64,000 nucleotides of DNA. It comes from an uncultured Spirochaetia bacterium. GTDB lineage: Bacteria > Spirochaetota > Spirochaetia > SZUA-6 > Bin103. The stretch covers positions 806,001 to 870,000 of the forward strand of contig CATQHW010000001.1 of the NCBI GenBank assembly GCA_958296075.1. The letters are read 5' to 3'. The translations under genes were made by a program, and so were the position numbers. The notes under the pieces were generated by a model. It worked only from the letters and a program-made list of their open reading frames with translations, was not told the DNA's origin and did no database searches. Positions 48,560-57,977 of the stretch are shown piece after piece; the stretch's first letter is position 1; every line of letters begins with the position of its first letter.

Positions 48560-49681
48560 ATGGCTGACATGGCGGGAACCGGCGCCGTCGGCGCGGCGGG
48601 ACACTCGGCAGGAAGGCCGCTCCTGGAAGTCTCCGGGCTGCGCACGTACTTCTTCACCAATCTGGGGGTCGTCCGCGCCGTGGACGGGCTGTCGTTCCAG
48701 GTGCCCGAACAGCGCATCGTCGGCATCGTGGGTGAAAGCGGCTGCGGCAAGTCGGTGGCGGCGCGCTCCATCCTGGGCATCATCCCGCCGCCCGGCCGCA
48801 TCGTCGCCGGCAGCATCCGCTTCCACGGCACGACCGCCGCGACCGCCGCCGATCCCGCCGGCGTCATGGACTTGGCGCAGCTCGATCCGAAGAGCGAGGA
48901 GTTCCGGTCGATCCGCGGCCGGGAGATCGCCATGATCTTCCAGGAACCGATGAGCGCGCTCAGCCCCGTGCACACGGTCGGCAGCCAGATCGTCGAGGCG
49001 CTCCGCCTGTACGACCCCGATCTCACCAGAGAGACGGGCCGCGACCGCTGCGTGGACCTGCTGGCCGAGGTCGGCATCCCCTCCCCGCGCACCCTGATCG
49101 ACTCCTATATCTTCGAGCTTTCCGGCGGCATGCGGCAGCGCGCGCTGGTCGCCATGGCGCTGGCCGGCAACCCGCGCCTGCTGATGGCCGACGAACCGAC
49201 CACCGCGATCGACGTCACGATTCAGGCCAAGGTGCTCGACCTGCTGCGCAGCCTGCACGATGCCAACCGGATGTCGATGATCTTCATCACCCACAACATG
49301 GGGGTCATCGCCGAGCTGGCGCATGAGGTAGTCGTGATGTACCTGGGGACCGTGGTGGAGCAGGGCGAGGTGATGGCCATCTTCGACGAGCCCCGGCATC
49401 CGTACACGCGGGCGCTGCTGAGCTCGATTCCCGGCATCGGCGTCGAGCCCAAGAGCCGCCTGGAGGCGATCGAGGGGACCGTGCCGGACCCCTACAGCCG
49501 CCCGCGCGGCTGCCCGTTCAGCAACCGGTGCTCGGAGTTCATCGCCGGCACCTGCGACGCGAACCTGCCGCCGCTCTACCGCGCCGGCGGCCGCCACACG
49601 GTGCGCTGCTTCCTCTACGAGGGAAGCGAGGTGGTCGAGCCGGCCGTGCCGGAGCCCGCCGGGGAGGCGGCCGTTGGCTGA
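48560..49681 (+). CDS. Oligopeptide ABC transporter ATP-binding protein, DppD/OppD type
   Basis: A 373-residue ATPase from ATG 48560. Walker A is GESGCGKS, the signature LSGGMRQRA, Walker B LLMADEPTTAID and the H-loop FITHNM. The C-terminal oligopeptide-transporter extension has GCPFSNRCSEF, a Cys-rich motif of the family that may bind iron-sulfur. It energises import through DppB/DppC-type permeases, the nearest of which lie 6-8 kb away on the minus strand. The end overlaps the next ATPase gene by 8 bp. Alternative starts are TTG 48554 or ATG 48569. Confidence 0.92.
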   Translation: MADMAGTGAVGAAGHSAGRPLLEVSGLRTYFFTNLGVVRAVDGLSFQVPEQRIVGIVGESGCGKSVAARSILGIIPPPGRIVAGSIRFHGTTAATAADPAGVMDLAQLDPKSEEFRSIRGREIAMIFQEPMSALSPVHTVGSQIVEALRLYDPDLTRETGRDRCVDLLAEVGIPSPRTLIDSYIFELSGGMRQRALVAMALAGNPRLLMADEPTTAIDVTIQAKVLDLLRSLHDANRMSMIFITHNMGVIAELAHEVVVMYLGTVVEQGEVMAIFDEPRHPYTRALLSSIPGIGVEPKSRLEAIEGTVPDPYSRPRGCPFSNRCSEFIAGTCDANLPPLYRAGGRHTVRCFLYEGSEVVEPAVPEPAGEAAVG

Positions 49682-50753
49682 ACGCGACGGCGACGGCGCG
49701 AGCGGCGCCGGCGCGGCCGACGTACTGACGGTGCGCGGCCTCAAGAAACACTTCCCGATCAAGCGCGGGATCCTCAAGCACACGGTGGGATGGATTCGCG
49801 CCGTGGACGACGTGAGCTTTCAGGTGCGGCGCGGCGAGACGCTGGGCTTGGTGGGGGAGAGCGGTTCCGGCAAGACCACCGTGCTCCGCCTGCTGGTGCG
49901 CGCCGTGGAGCCGACCGGCGGCCACGTCGTGTTCCGCCCGCACGACGGCCCGCCGATCGACGTGGTGGCGGCCGACCGGGAAGCGCTCAAGGCGGTGCGG
50001 CGCCGCATCCGCGTCGTCTTCCAGGACCCGGAGTCGTCGCTCAATCCGCGCATGACCGTGCGCCGCGTCATCGGCGAGCCGCTGATGGTGAACGACGGCA
50101 TGAAGGGCGACCGGCTCGACGACGCGGTGAAGCGGCTCATGCGGATGGTGGGGCTGAAGCCGGAGCAGCGGAGCCGCTACCCCTACGCCTTCTCCGGCGG
50201 CCAGCGGCAGCGCATCGGCGTGGCGCGCGCGCTGGCGCTCGATCCCCAGCTCCTGCTCGCCGACGAGCCGACCTCCGCCCTGGATGTCTCGGTGCAGGCG
50301 CAGATCCTCAACCTGCTACTCGATTTGCAGCGCGACCTGCACCTGACCGTGCTGTTCGTCACGCACGACCTCAGCGTGATCCGGCACATGACCGACCGCG
50401 TCGCGGTGATGTACCTGGGCAACTTCGTGGAGGTCGGCGAACGGCGCGATATCTTCCGCAGACCGAAGCACCCCTACACGGAGGCGCTGTTCTCCGGCAT
50501 CCCGCAGCCCAATCCGCACCGCCCGCTCAAACGCATCATCCTGGAAGGCGACATCCCGGACGTGGCGAAGGTGCCGGCCGGCTGCCCGTTCCACACGCGC
50601 TGCCCGTACCGGCAGCCGGTCTGCGAGGAGGAGCCGCCGCCGTTGGCGCCGGCCGGCGGCGACGGCCACGGGTCTGCCGGCCACCTGGCCGCCTGCCACT
50701 TCGCCGACGAGCTGCGCCTGAAGGGCGAGGACGACCTGCTCGGCAGCGCGTAG
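49674..50753 (+). CDS. Oligopeptide ABC transporter ATP-binding protein, DppF/OppF type
   Basis: A 359-residue partner of the preceding ATPase. Walker A is GESGSGKTT, the signature FSGGQRQRIG, Walker B LLLADEPTSALDVS and H-loop FVTHDLSVI. The C-terminal extension has GCPFHTRCPYRQPVC. It starts with TTG 49674 inside the end of the dppD-like gene, a coupling that secures equal amounts. It is convergent with GHL10-like paralogue 4. Confidence 0.92.
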   Translation: MAERDGDGASGAGAADVLTVRGLKKHFPIKRGILKHTVGWIRAVDDVSFQVRRGETLGLVGESGSGKTTVLRLLVRAVEPTGGHVVFRPHDGPPIDVVAADREALKAVRRRIRVVFQDPESSLNPRMTVRRVIGEPLMVNDGMKGDRLDDAVKRLMRMVGLKPEQRSRYPYAFSGGQRQRIGVARALALDPQLLLADEPTSALDVSVQAQILNLLLDLQRDLHLTVLFVTHDLSVIRHMTDRVAVMYLGNFVEVGERRDIFRRPKHPYTEALFSGIPQPNPHRPLKRIILEGDIPDVAKVPAGCPFHTRCPYRQPVCEEEPPPLAPAGGDGHGSAGHLAACHFADELRLKGEDDLLGSA

Positions 50754-50786
50754 CCGACCCGCTCAGCCGCCCGGCAACGGCTTCGC

Positions 50787-52451
50787 CTACGTTCGCGGGT
50801 CGAAGCCGGGGGGACGGCGCCAGGGGCCGTTCGGATAGCGGTAGGAGACGTCGATCTCCACGTCGCTCAGCACCAGCGGCAGCTCGGCAGCCAAGCGCGG
50901 GTGGCGCTCGGCCCGCACGCTGATCCGGTTGACGCCCAGGCGGGGCGGTGACCGAGTCAGATCGAACACCGCCCACGCGCGCTCGCCGGGCGCCGCCCGG
51001 CCGGCGGCCATGGGGTTGGCGGCCGGCAGCGGCGCGCCTCCGTTCAGACGCACCTCCAGCCGGTCCTCGTGACACGGCTCGACCAGCAGCAGCTTCAGGC
51101 GCACCGACCGCACGCGCGCGCCGGCGGAGGCCAGGTCGTCCGCCACCTCGATGCGGATGTCGGTCGGCTCCGGCCCCAACTCGGCCGGAATCCGGCGCTC
51201 CTGCGGGAAGCAGTTCGGGAACGATTCGTTGCGGCGCATGACCGCGTACCGCTTGTCCTTGAAGCGCAGCCGCAGCGGCGAGGCGATGTCGTCGAGGGCG
51301 GGACTGTTGTCGTACCCGTAGGTTCCCCAGGTCCCCGGGAAGTTGAAGAGATACAGACCGTCCACGCCGGCGGCGTGGTGGCGGGCGGCCAGCGCGCGGA
51401 TCATCTCGACCGTCATCGCCTGCATCGGGTCGGACTTCACCTGGAAATAGGGGATGCCGTATCCGGTCCGCATGCCGGTGATGAAGCCCTCGTCGATCGC
51501 GGGATGGACCAGCACCGGCGTGGCGCCCGCCAGCTTCACCCACTCGCGCATGTCCTCCTCCGTGTCCTGGGCGAAGAAGGTCGACGGGACCACGACGTCG
51601 ATCAGGTGATCGGCGATCCATTCCTCCACGTCCAGACCCAGCATGGTGGCGCCGGCGATCGTGTTGGGCACGCGCACCGACAGGCCGAGCGTCTTGCCGC
51701 GCGAGCGCCCGACCTCGTCCAGCATGCGCCGCGTGTCGCGGATCAGCTCGGTAATCAGATGGGCGTTGGCGCGCTCCCGGCCATACCGAAACAGGCCGGG
51801 ACAGCGCATGAAGTCGTACTCCCAGCCGTCGGCGTCATAGCGCTCGACCGCCTCGCGGGCGGTCTCGAACCGGATACGGCGCACCGCCTCGTGCGCGAAG
51901 TCCTGAAACCACGCCATCGACGCCTGCAGCGACTCCGGCCAGCCGGCCACCCCCTCCCTGCCGATCAACAGTTCCGGGTGGTTCTCGTACCAGTCGCTGC
52001 CGATCAGCCGATAGACCCTGCCCTCGCTGTCGACGTGGTGCCAGTCGTTCATGCGGAGCTGCAGCCAGAAGTCGATCCCCAGCCGGTGCGCCTCATCCAT
52101 CACGATCCGCACGGGATCGTGACCGTCGGCCCAGAGTCGGCGGAGGTTCTCCCCGCCGCGCCACTGCACGCCGCCTCCCAATACGGCGCCGGCGTTGAGC
52201 CGGTCGACCAGGAACTCCATGCCGTCCACCCTGGTCGGATAGGACAACGTGTAGCCCGCGGACGGGCCGACCGTGGCGACGAACGCGTCCACGGGCGTGC
52301 CGGCCAGCCCGCCCACCATCAGGTGGGCGAGCCGTGCCGGGCTCACCGGTGGATTGATCGCCCCTGCCGTGAAGCCGGAGTCGTCGACCCAGGTCAAGCG
52401 GTAGTTCCGCGCCAGCCGCCCGCGCGGCTTTTCGGCAGCCACCGCCTTCAC
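50787..52451 (-). CDS. GHL10-like putative glycosidase, paralogue 4
   Basis: A 554-residue member of the family. Shared blocks: YRLTWVDDSG, GIDFWLQLRMNDWHH, FQDFAHEAVRRIRFETAREAVERYDADGWEYDFMRCPG, RVPNTIAG, VPSTFFAQDTEEDMREW, LYLFNFPGT and RRNESFPNCFPQERRIP, then a beta-sandwich. The strand-4 acids (WEYDFMR) are kept. The GTG start at 52451 overlaps the stop of the CehA/McbA-like gene (GTGA), so the two proteins are made together. It shares its C-terminal end region with the ABC ATPase operon, convergently. Confidence 0.62.
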   Translation of the reverse strand: MKAVAAEKPRGRLARNYRLTWVDDSGFTAGAINPPVSPARLAHLMVGGLAGTPVDAFVATVGPSAGYTLSYPTRVDGMEFLVDRLNAGAVLGGGVQWRGGENLRRLWADGHDPVRIVMDEAHRLGIDFWLQLRMNDWHHVDSEGRVYRLIGSDWYENHPELLIGREGVAGWPESLQASMAWFQDFAHEAVRRIRFETAREAVERYDADGWEYDFMRCPGLFRYGRERANAHLITELIRDTRRMLDEVGRSRGKTLGLSVRVPNTIAGATMLGLDVEEWIADHLIDVVVPSTFFAQDTEEDMREWVKLAGATPVLVHPAIDEGFITGMRTGYGIPYFQVKSDPMQAMTVEMIRALAARHHAAGVDGLYLFNFPGTWGTYGYDNSPALDDIASPLRLRFKDKRYAVMRRNESFPNCFPQERRIPAELGPEPTDIRIEVADDLASAGARVRSVRLKLLLVEPCHEDRLEVRLNGGAPLPAANPMAAGRAAPGERAWAVFDLTRSPPRLGVNRISVRAERHPRLAAELPLVLSDVEIDVSYRYPNGPWRRPPGFDPRT

Positions 52452-53902
52452 ACTCCCGCGAAGAAGTCGCGGCCGCGCTTGAACAGCTCGCGTACTTCCT
52501 CGCGCTGGCGGTCGCTGCCGTAGCGCAGCTTGTGGCTCACCCACTGGTCGAGGGCGACGTCGATGCCGGCCATGAACCAGGCGGCGTCCGGCTTCGCGGC
52601 CGGGTTCGGAGCGCCGCACCGCAGGTAGATCGGGCTGGTATGGGCGAATATCTCCTGATCGTAGCTGTCGCGCGCGTGGCTGTAGCAGCGAGCCGCGATC
52701 CACCCGTCGGCGGGCGCCGCGAACCGGTCGCGGATCGTCTCCGCCGCCGCGCCGGCCGGCCGGTCCCAGCGCTTGACCACCGCGCCGTTGCAGACCAGTT
52801 CGATGCGATCTACGCGGTGGTGGCTGCGCAGCGCCACCTCGACCTCCAGCTCCCGGTCGGGCTGCGTCGCCAGCGTGTCGCCCGGTGCGGCTCCGTCGGC
52901 GCGCAGGAACAGCGCCGGCCCGTTGGTGATGAAGGTCCGGCCGGCCTTCAGCCCGTCGATCCAGCGGTCGTAATCGAATCCCTGCCCGCCGGTGTCGACG
53001 TAGACGCGGTTGTTGGAGCAGACGAACCAGTCGGAGCCGGTGCTGGCCGGCAGCGGGATGCCGCAGTTGAGCAGCCGGTACCATATCTCGTACTCGGGGT
53101 CCATCCAGAACGGATCGAACAGGTTGAAGCCGTCCAGCTTGCCGAGGGCGGCGGCGATCGGCGCCTCCAGGCCGCGGCCGTTGTGGCACCAGAGGACGAT
53201 GCCGTCCTGCGCGCGCGCGTCGTCGCACGCGTGGCAGATCGGCGGATAATCGGGGTCGAGGTTGTCGACCAGCAGGCCGCGGCTGACCGGTTCCACCAAG
53301 TTGCGGATGCGCAGGAACATCACGTGGCCGTAGCCGATCTCGTGGCCGATGCCGCCCTGGCCGCCGTGAAAGTTGTGGCGGTTCTCCTCGCCGATATCGA
53401 CGACGTGATGGGCGGTGCTCAGATCGGTCATCACGCCGATCGGAAAGTGATTGCTGGCGTAGTCCAGGTCCCAGCGCCGCAGCACGCTGACCACGGTGAC
53501 GGAGAAGTCGTGCACGTGCCCCTCCATCGCCAGACGCCGGTCGCGCTGCTGCTCCTTCTCGTCGTAGTGGATGTGAGTGTTGCCGGGGTACCAGCCCTGC
53601 TCGGTCAGGTGGGTCCAGCGCTCCAGCGGCAACTCCATATCGACGGTCTGCGTCTCCGTGACGGTCAGGTTGCGTTCCAGCGGCACGTACTCGGTGCCGC
53701 GCTCGACCAGCACCCGCACCCCGCCGGTCGGAACCTTCACCGCGAAGGCGCCGTCGCAATAGAACGCCGGCGTACCCGGGCCGACCTTGAGTACCGCTCC
53801 GTCCGGATGGATGAAACTGCCGTCCGACGACAGCACGTGGACGGTGCATGCGGCGGGCTTGCCGCTCGTCCGGTCGGTAATCGTCCCTTTGATCGTCGCC
53901 AT
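52448..53902 (-). CDS. CehA/McbA-family (PHP-like) metallohydrolase
   Basis: A 484-residue protein. Residues 1-95 are a beta-sandwich (GTITDRTSGKPAACTVHVLS), and the hydrolase domain starts with WYPGNTHIHYDE, giving H110, H112 and D114 as metal ligands. Later candidates are HHVVDIGEENRHNFH, WCHNGRG and ASTGSDWF. CehA/McbA is named after carbaryl hydrolases, but the wider family acts on phosphoesters and other esters. GGGGAGGAG precedes ATG 53902. It is coupled to GHL10-like paralogue 4, suggesting that both act on one substrate. No signal peptide. Confidence 0.8.
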   Translation of the reverse strand: MATIKGTITDRTSGKPAACTVHVLSSDGSFIHPDGAVLKVGPGTPAFYCDGAFAVKVPTGGVRVLVERGTEYVPLERNLTVTETQTVDMELPLERWTHLTEQGWYPGNTHIHYDEKEQQRDRRLAMEGHVHDFSVTVVSVLRRWDLDYASNHFPIGVMTDLSTAHHVVDIGEENRHNFHGGQGGIGHEIGYGHVMFLRIRNLVEPVSRGLLVDNLDPDYPPICHACDDARAQDGIVLWCHNGRGLEAPIAAALGKLDGFNLFDPFWMDPEYEIWYRLLNCGIPLPASTGSDWFVCSNNRVYVDTGGQGFDYDRWIDGLKAGRTFITNGPALFLRADGAAPGDTLATQPDRELEVEVALRSHHRVDRIELVCNGAVVKRWDRPAGAAAETIRDRFAAPADGWIAARCYSHARDSYDQEIFAHTSPIYLRCGAPNPAAKPDAAWFMAGIDVALDQWVSHKLRYGSDRQREEVRELFKRGRDFFAGV

Positions 53903-54013
53903 CGACTCCTCCCCGCGAACCGTCGTTAGATTGGCGCCGGAGCAGCGGTTGTCAAGCCCGGTGCTCCAGGGAGGCTCACGACGCACCACCGCCACCGGTT
54001 CTCGAGCGGCGCG

Positions 54014-55612
54014 ATGACGATCATCGTGGTGTGCTCCGCGCTGGCCACAGCGCCGGCCGTGGTCGCCGCGCCGCCGATGCGATTCAGCGAGGTGGGCGTG
54101 CCCGCCGGCCTGGGCCGCGGCCATCCCGGCGCGGTCTCGGCGCCGCCCACCGCTCCGGGCGGCGTGGCCGGTGACTTCGACGGCGACGGCGCGCTCGACC
54201 TGTTCTACGCTACCGGCGGCGGCGCCCCCGACCGGCTGTTCATCAACCGGCGCGACGGGACGTTCGTCGACCGGGCGGGCGCCGCGGGGTTGGCCCGGGT
54301 GCACCGCGCGCACGGCGCGGCGGCCGCCGACGTCGACGGGGACGGCGCGCTCGACCTGTTCATCCCGTCCGCCGGCCCCGAGGAGCCGGGGCTGCCGCCG
54401 CCCGGACATCTGTTGCTGTACCGCGGCACCGGCGGCGGCGCGTTCACGTGCTGCGCGCCGTACCGAGACCCGGACGGCCGGCTCGACCGCGGCGCCGGCG
54501 GCATGGCGGCCGCCTTCGGCGACTACGACCTGGACGGCGACCTCGACCTGTTCGCGGGCAACTGGGCGTCCGGCATCCGCGGTAACGTGTTGTTCCGCAA
54601 CGACGGCGACGGCGGCTTCACGGAGGTGGGCGCGCGCGCCGGCGTGGCCGACGATCGGGTGATCGCCTTCGCCGCGCAGTTCGTCGACCTGAACGGCGAC
54701 CGCTACCCGGAGCTGATCGTGGCGGGCGATTTCGGCAGCAGCCGCTACTACCGCAACCAGGGCGACGGCACCTTCACCGACCTCACCTTCGCCTCCGGCA
54801 CCGGCCGCGAGGCGAACGGCATGGGCAGCGCGGTGGCCGACCTGAACGGCGACGGCCGCCCGGACTGGTACGTCACCAGCGTGTCGACGCGCTGGCCGAT
54901 CCATCGCACGCCGGGGACCGGCAACGCGCTCTACCTCAACGCCGGCGGCGACCGTTTCGAGGAGGCGGCCCGCGCCGCGCAGGTACGCGACGGCGGCTGG
55001 GGCTGGGGCGTGGAGGCGGTCGACCTGGACCACGACGGATTGCGCGACCTGGTGACCACCACCGGCTGGATCGAACCGAACGGAGTGGACCTCTACGAGT
55101 GGGAGGACCAGCCGGCGTTCCTGTTCCGCAACACCGGCGCCGATGCGGCCGGCGTGCCGGCGTTCGAGCGGATCGACGCCGCCCGCGCCGGGCTGCGTCA
55201 TCGCCTGCAAGGCCGGGCGCTGATCACGCTCGATTACGACGAGGACGGCGACCGCGACATCGTCATCTTCAACTTCGACGCCCGGCCGTCACTGTTCCGC
55301 AACGACCTGGGCGGGCCGGCCGGTCCGAGCGGCGCCGGGGACGCCGGCTGGCTGCGGGTGTTCCTGGAGCCTCCGCGCGGTTCCGGGCTGGCGCCGCACG
55401 GCTGGGGCGCCGTGGTGACGGTCACCGCCGGCGGGCGCACGCAGGCCGCCGCGATCGGCGCCGGCGGCTTCTTCGGCGCCTCCGAGCTGTCCGCGCACTT
55501 CGGCCTGGGCGCGACGGCGCGCGTGGACGAGCTGACCGTCGACTGGCCCGACGGCACCCGCACCGTGCAGCGTGACGTGGCCGCGGACCAGACCCTTACC
55601 ATCCGCCCGTGA
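54014..55612 (+). CDS. Secreted FG-GAP/VCBS repeat protein with UnbV/ASPIC C-terminus
   Basis: A 532-residue protein with a short signal peptide (IVVCSALATAPAVVA). The chain contains at least six calcium-binding repeats of the FG-GAP/VCBS type: DFDGDGALDLFYA, DVDGDGALDLFIP, DYDLDGDLDLFAG, DLNGDRYPELIVA, DLNGDGRPDWYVT and DYDEDGDRDIVIF. The last 75 residues form the UnbV/ASPIC domain (GWGAVVTVTAGGRTQ, HFGLGATARVDELTVDWPDG). The fold is a secreted beta-propeller for adhesion or glycan binding. It is divergent from the CehA/McbA-like gene. Confidence 0.88.
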   Translation: MTIIVVCSALATAPAVVAAPPMRFSEVGVPAGLGRGHPGAVSAPPTAPGGVAGDFDGDGALDLFYATGGGAPDRLFINRRDGTFVDRAGAAGLARVHRAHGAAAADVDGDGALDLFIPSAGPEEPGLPPPGHLLLYRGTGGGAFTCCAPYRDPDGRLDRGAGGMAAAFGDYDLDGDLDLFAGNWASGIRGNVLFRNDGDGGFTEVGARAGVADDRVIAFAAQFVDLNGDRYPELIVAGDFGSSRYYRNQGDGTFTDLTFASGTGREANGMGSAVADLNGDGRPDWYVTSVSTRWPIHRTPGTGNALYLNAGGDRFEEAARAAQVRDGGWGWGVEAVDLDHDGLRDLVTTTGWIEPNGVDLYEWEDQPAFLFRNTGADAAGVPAFERIDAARAGLRHRLQGRALITLDYDEDGDRDIVIFNFDARPSLFRNDLGGPAGPSGAGDAGWLRVFLEPPRGSGLAPHGWGAVVTVTAGGRTQAAAIGAGGFFGASELSAHFGLGATARVDELTVDWPDGTRTVQRDVAADQTLTIRP

Positions 55613-55636
55613 GCCGGGCGGTGCGTTGGCCGTTCG

Positions 55637-56116
55637 TCAGGAAATGAACTCGAAGACCGTCATCATGATCCCGAGCACGACGAACGCGCCGCCTACCAGC
55701 CACTGCATCGAACCGAAGCGCCTGTTCATGTCCTCGAACCGTTTGTTCATGTCTGCGAACCGTTTGTTCATATCCTCGAATCGTTTGTTCACGTCCTCGA
55801 ACCGGACATGGATCGCTTCGAAGCGCTCATCGGACCGCTTGCCCATGTCTTCGAACCGCCGGTCCACTGCGTCGAACCGCTCCGCGATGCGCGCGTTCGT
55901 CTCTTCGAATCGACGGTCCATCGCATCGAACCGGGTAGCCATCAGCTCCCGCTGATCCTTGAGCTCCTGCTCGATCGTCGCGATGCGCTCCAGGAGCTGC
56001 GGTCCGACGACCAGATGTGGCGCAACCTCGACGAACCAGCCGTAGAGGTTGCCCTTCACGTAGGCGCCGATTCGCTCCAGGTCGCTGTCTCCAAAAGCCA
56101 TTGCCGTCTCACCCAT
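55637..56116 (-). CDS. Coiled-coil protein with C-terminal membrane anchor
   Basis: A 159-residue protein. Residues 45-130 are a long coiled coil built on seven-residue units of the type RFEDMNK, repeated about nine times with variations (RFDAMDR, RFEETNA, RFADMNK). Residues 135-155 are a membrane helix (WLVGGAFVVLGIMMTVFEF). The N-terminal 40 residues are amphipathic. ATG 56116 or the internal ATG 56101 may be the start. A tethering or scaffold role is possible; the family is not recognised. Confidence 0.65.
   Translation of the reverse strand: MGETAMAFGDSDLERIGAYVKGNLYGWFVEVAPHLVVGPQLLERIATIEQELKDQRELMATRFDAMDRRFEETNARIAERFDAVDRRFEDMGKRSDERFEAIHVRFEDVNKRFEDMNKRFADMNKRFEDMNRRFGSMQWLVGGAFVVLGIMMTVFEFIS
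55721..55803. repeat. Four 21-bp tandem units inside the coiled-coil gene
   Basis: Units close to GTTTGTTCATGTCCTCGAACC are repeated four times, each encoding one heptad (RFEDMNK on the minus strand). Copies differ by one to three bases. They show that the coiled coil grew by slippage of a heptad-sized DNA unit. Confidence 0.8.
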
Positions 56117-56162
56117 ACCCTACCCTCATGTTACCGGCAATGGTCACCCGGGCAGCGATGCT

Positions 56163-57977
56163 TCAAGTAAACCGGGAGGACCGCAGCGAGCAGATTGATT
56201 CGTCAGATTTCGTCAACTCGGAGCGCGGCCGATGACGTCGAGCAACCGACGGCCGGCCGGCGCCGTACACCTCGTGCGCCCGCTCGGGGCTGATCAGGCC
56301 AGCGCGCACGTCGCGCTCCACGCGGTCGCGCTCGCGCTCGGCCGGGGCGCCCCAGCCGCCGCCGCCCGGCGTCCGGATGGTGAGCACGTCGCCGCGCCGC
56401 AGCTCCGTGAACGCCTTGGTAGGCAACACCCGCACGCTGCCGCCGGCGGCGGTCACGGTAAGCATGGACCCGGCGGCGTGCTTGCCGCCGTCGAGCCCCC
56501 ACGGGGTGAAGCGCCGGCGGTCGGCGCCGACGGTGACCACGGTGCGCTCGCCCAGGCAGCGCAGCTCGCGCACCATGCCGCAGCCGCCGCGCCGGCGGCC
56601 GGCGCCCTCGGTGTCCGGCACCAGCCCGTAGCGCACCACCTCCAGCGGATAGGTGCGCTCGATCACCTCGACCGGCGCGTTGCGCGTGTTGGTCAGGTGC
56701 GTATGCACGCCGTCCTCGCCGTCCAGATCGTGCATCGCCCCCTGACCGCCGGCGTAGGTCTCCACGTAGTTGTAATAGGAGTCGGGCGCGTTCGGGCGGT
56801 CGTCGGCGCCGCCGATGTTGAGCAGATTCATCTCGCCCGAGCAGGCGGCGCAGACGCGCTCCGGCACGCACTGCGCCAGCGCCCCCATGAGCACGTCCAC
56901 GACACGCTGATCGGTGAGGATGTTGGCGTTGCCGATCGCGGCTGGAAATCGGGCGTTCATCACGGTCCCCTCGGGAGCCGTCACGTGGATCGGCCGGTAG
57001 GCGCCGGCCGAGGTCGGCAGGTCCGGATCGATCACCGCCTTGCAGGTGTAGTAGACCGCCGCCCGCGCTGCGCTGAGCCGCGCGTTCAGGGGACCCGCCA
57101 CCTGCGCGCCGGTGCCGGCGAAGTCGGCGGTCAGCTCGTCGCCGGCCACCCTGATCTCCACGGCGATCCGCACCGGCGCGTCGGTGACGCCGTCGTCGTC
57201 GAGATAGTCCTCGAACCGGTACGCCCCGTCGGGCAGCTCGCGGATGCCGGCGCGCATGCACGCCTCGGCGTGGTCCAGGATCGCCGGGATGGCGTCGAGC
57301 GCCCGCCGGCCGTCCGCGGACGAGCCGAGCAGCTCGGCCACGCGCCGTTCGGCGGTGCGCGCGGTGGCGTACTGCGCCATCAGGTCGCCGCGCACCTCGA
57401 TGCGGGTGCGCACGTTCTGCTCGATCAGCCGCAGGATCGGTTCCTGCAGCTCGCCGCCGCGCACCAGCGCGATCGGCGGTATCTGCAGCCCTTCCTGGTA
57501 GATCTCGGTCACGCCGAACGGCATGCTCCCCGGTGCGTAGCCGCCCATGTCGACGTGGTGGGCGGTCGACGCCGACAGCGCGACCAGCTCGCCCCGATGG
57601 AAGATCGGCGCCACCAGCGACAGGTCCGGCAGATGCCCCGGTCCCTCGGGATAGGGCAGGTTGCTGGCGTACACGTCGCCGGGCTGCATGGAGTCCGACG
57701 GGAACTCGGTCAGGATCGCGCCCAGGACCCCCGGCATGATGCCGAGGTGGAGCGGCGTGCCGACCTCCGCCTGCGCGACGATGACCCCCTCCGGCGTGGC
57801 CAGCGCCACCGAGCAGTCGCGTCGGTCCTTGATGTTGGTGGAGTAGCTGGCGCGCACCAGCGCGGCGCAACACTCCTCGGCGATCCCCAACCAGCGGTTG
57901 CGCATGATCTCCAGCGTGATCGGATCGATCGCCGCCGCGCGGCCGGCGGCGCCGCGCTTCCCGGAATCGTCAGCCAT
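56163..57977 (-). CDS. hyuB: Hydantoinase B/5-oxoprolinase-type subunit (HyuB)
   Basis: A 604-residue protein with the HyuB pattern: DPITLEIMRNRWLGIAEECCAALVRASYS, MQPGDVYASNLPYPEGPGHLPDL, ADFAGTGAQVAGPLNARLSAARAAVYY and GGGGWGAPAERERDRVERDV near the end. HyuA/HyuB complexes hydrolyse cyclic amides such as hydantoins, 5-oxoproline or N-methylhydantoin with ATP, or carboxylate ketones. Its ATG lies 8 bp inside the end of hyuA. The last 25 residues beyond the family end are arginine- and serine-rich and look like read-through of the gene end. Confidence 0.9.
   Translation of the reverse strand: MADDSGKRGAAGRAAAIDPITLEIMRNRWLGIAEECCAALVRASYSTNIKDRRDCSVALATPEGVIVAQAEVGTPLHLGIMPGVLGAILTEFPSDSMQPGDVYASNLPYPEGPGHLPDLSLVAPIFHRGELVALSASTAHHVDMGGYAPGSMPFGVTEIYQEGLQIPPIALVRGGELQEPILRLIEQNVRTRIEVRGDLMAQYATARTAERRVAELLGSSADGRRALDAIPAILDHAEACMRAGIRELPDGAYRFEDYLDDDGVTDAPVRIAVEIRVAGDELTADFAGTGAQVAGPLNARLSAARAAVYYTCKAVIDPDLPTSAGAYRPIHVTAPEGTVMNARFPAAIGNANILTDQRVVDVLMGALAQCVPERVCAACSGEMNLLNIGGADDRPNAPDSYYNYVETYAGGQGAMHDLDGEDGVHTHLTNTRNAPVEVIERTYPLEVVRYGLVPDTEGAGRRRGGCGMVRELRCLGERTVVTVGADRRRFTPWGLDGGKHAAGSMLTVTAAGGSVRVLPTKAFTELRRGDVLTIRTPGGGGWGAPAERERDRVERDVRAGLISPERAHEVYGAGRPSVARRHRPRSELTKSDESICSLRSSRFT

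Noticed and set aside
55721..55803. Short tandem repeats suggesting a regulatory iteron array
   Set aside because: The 21-bp period encodes heptads of a coiled coil inside a gene.
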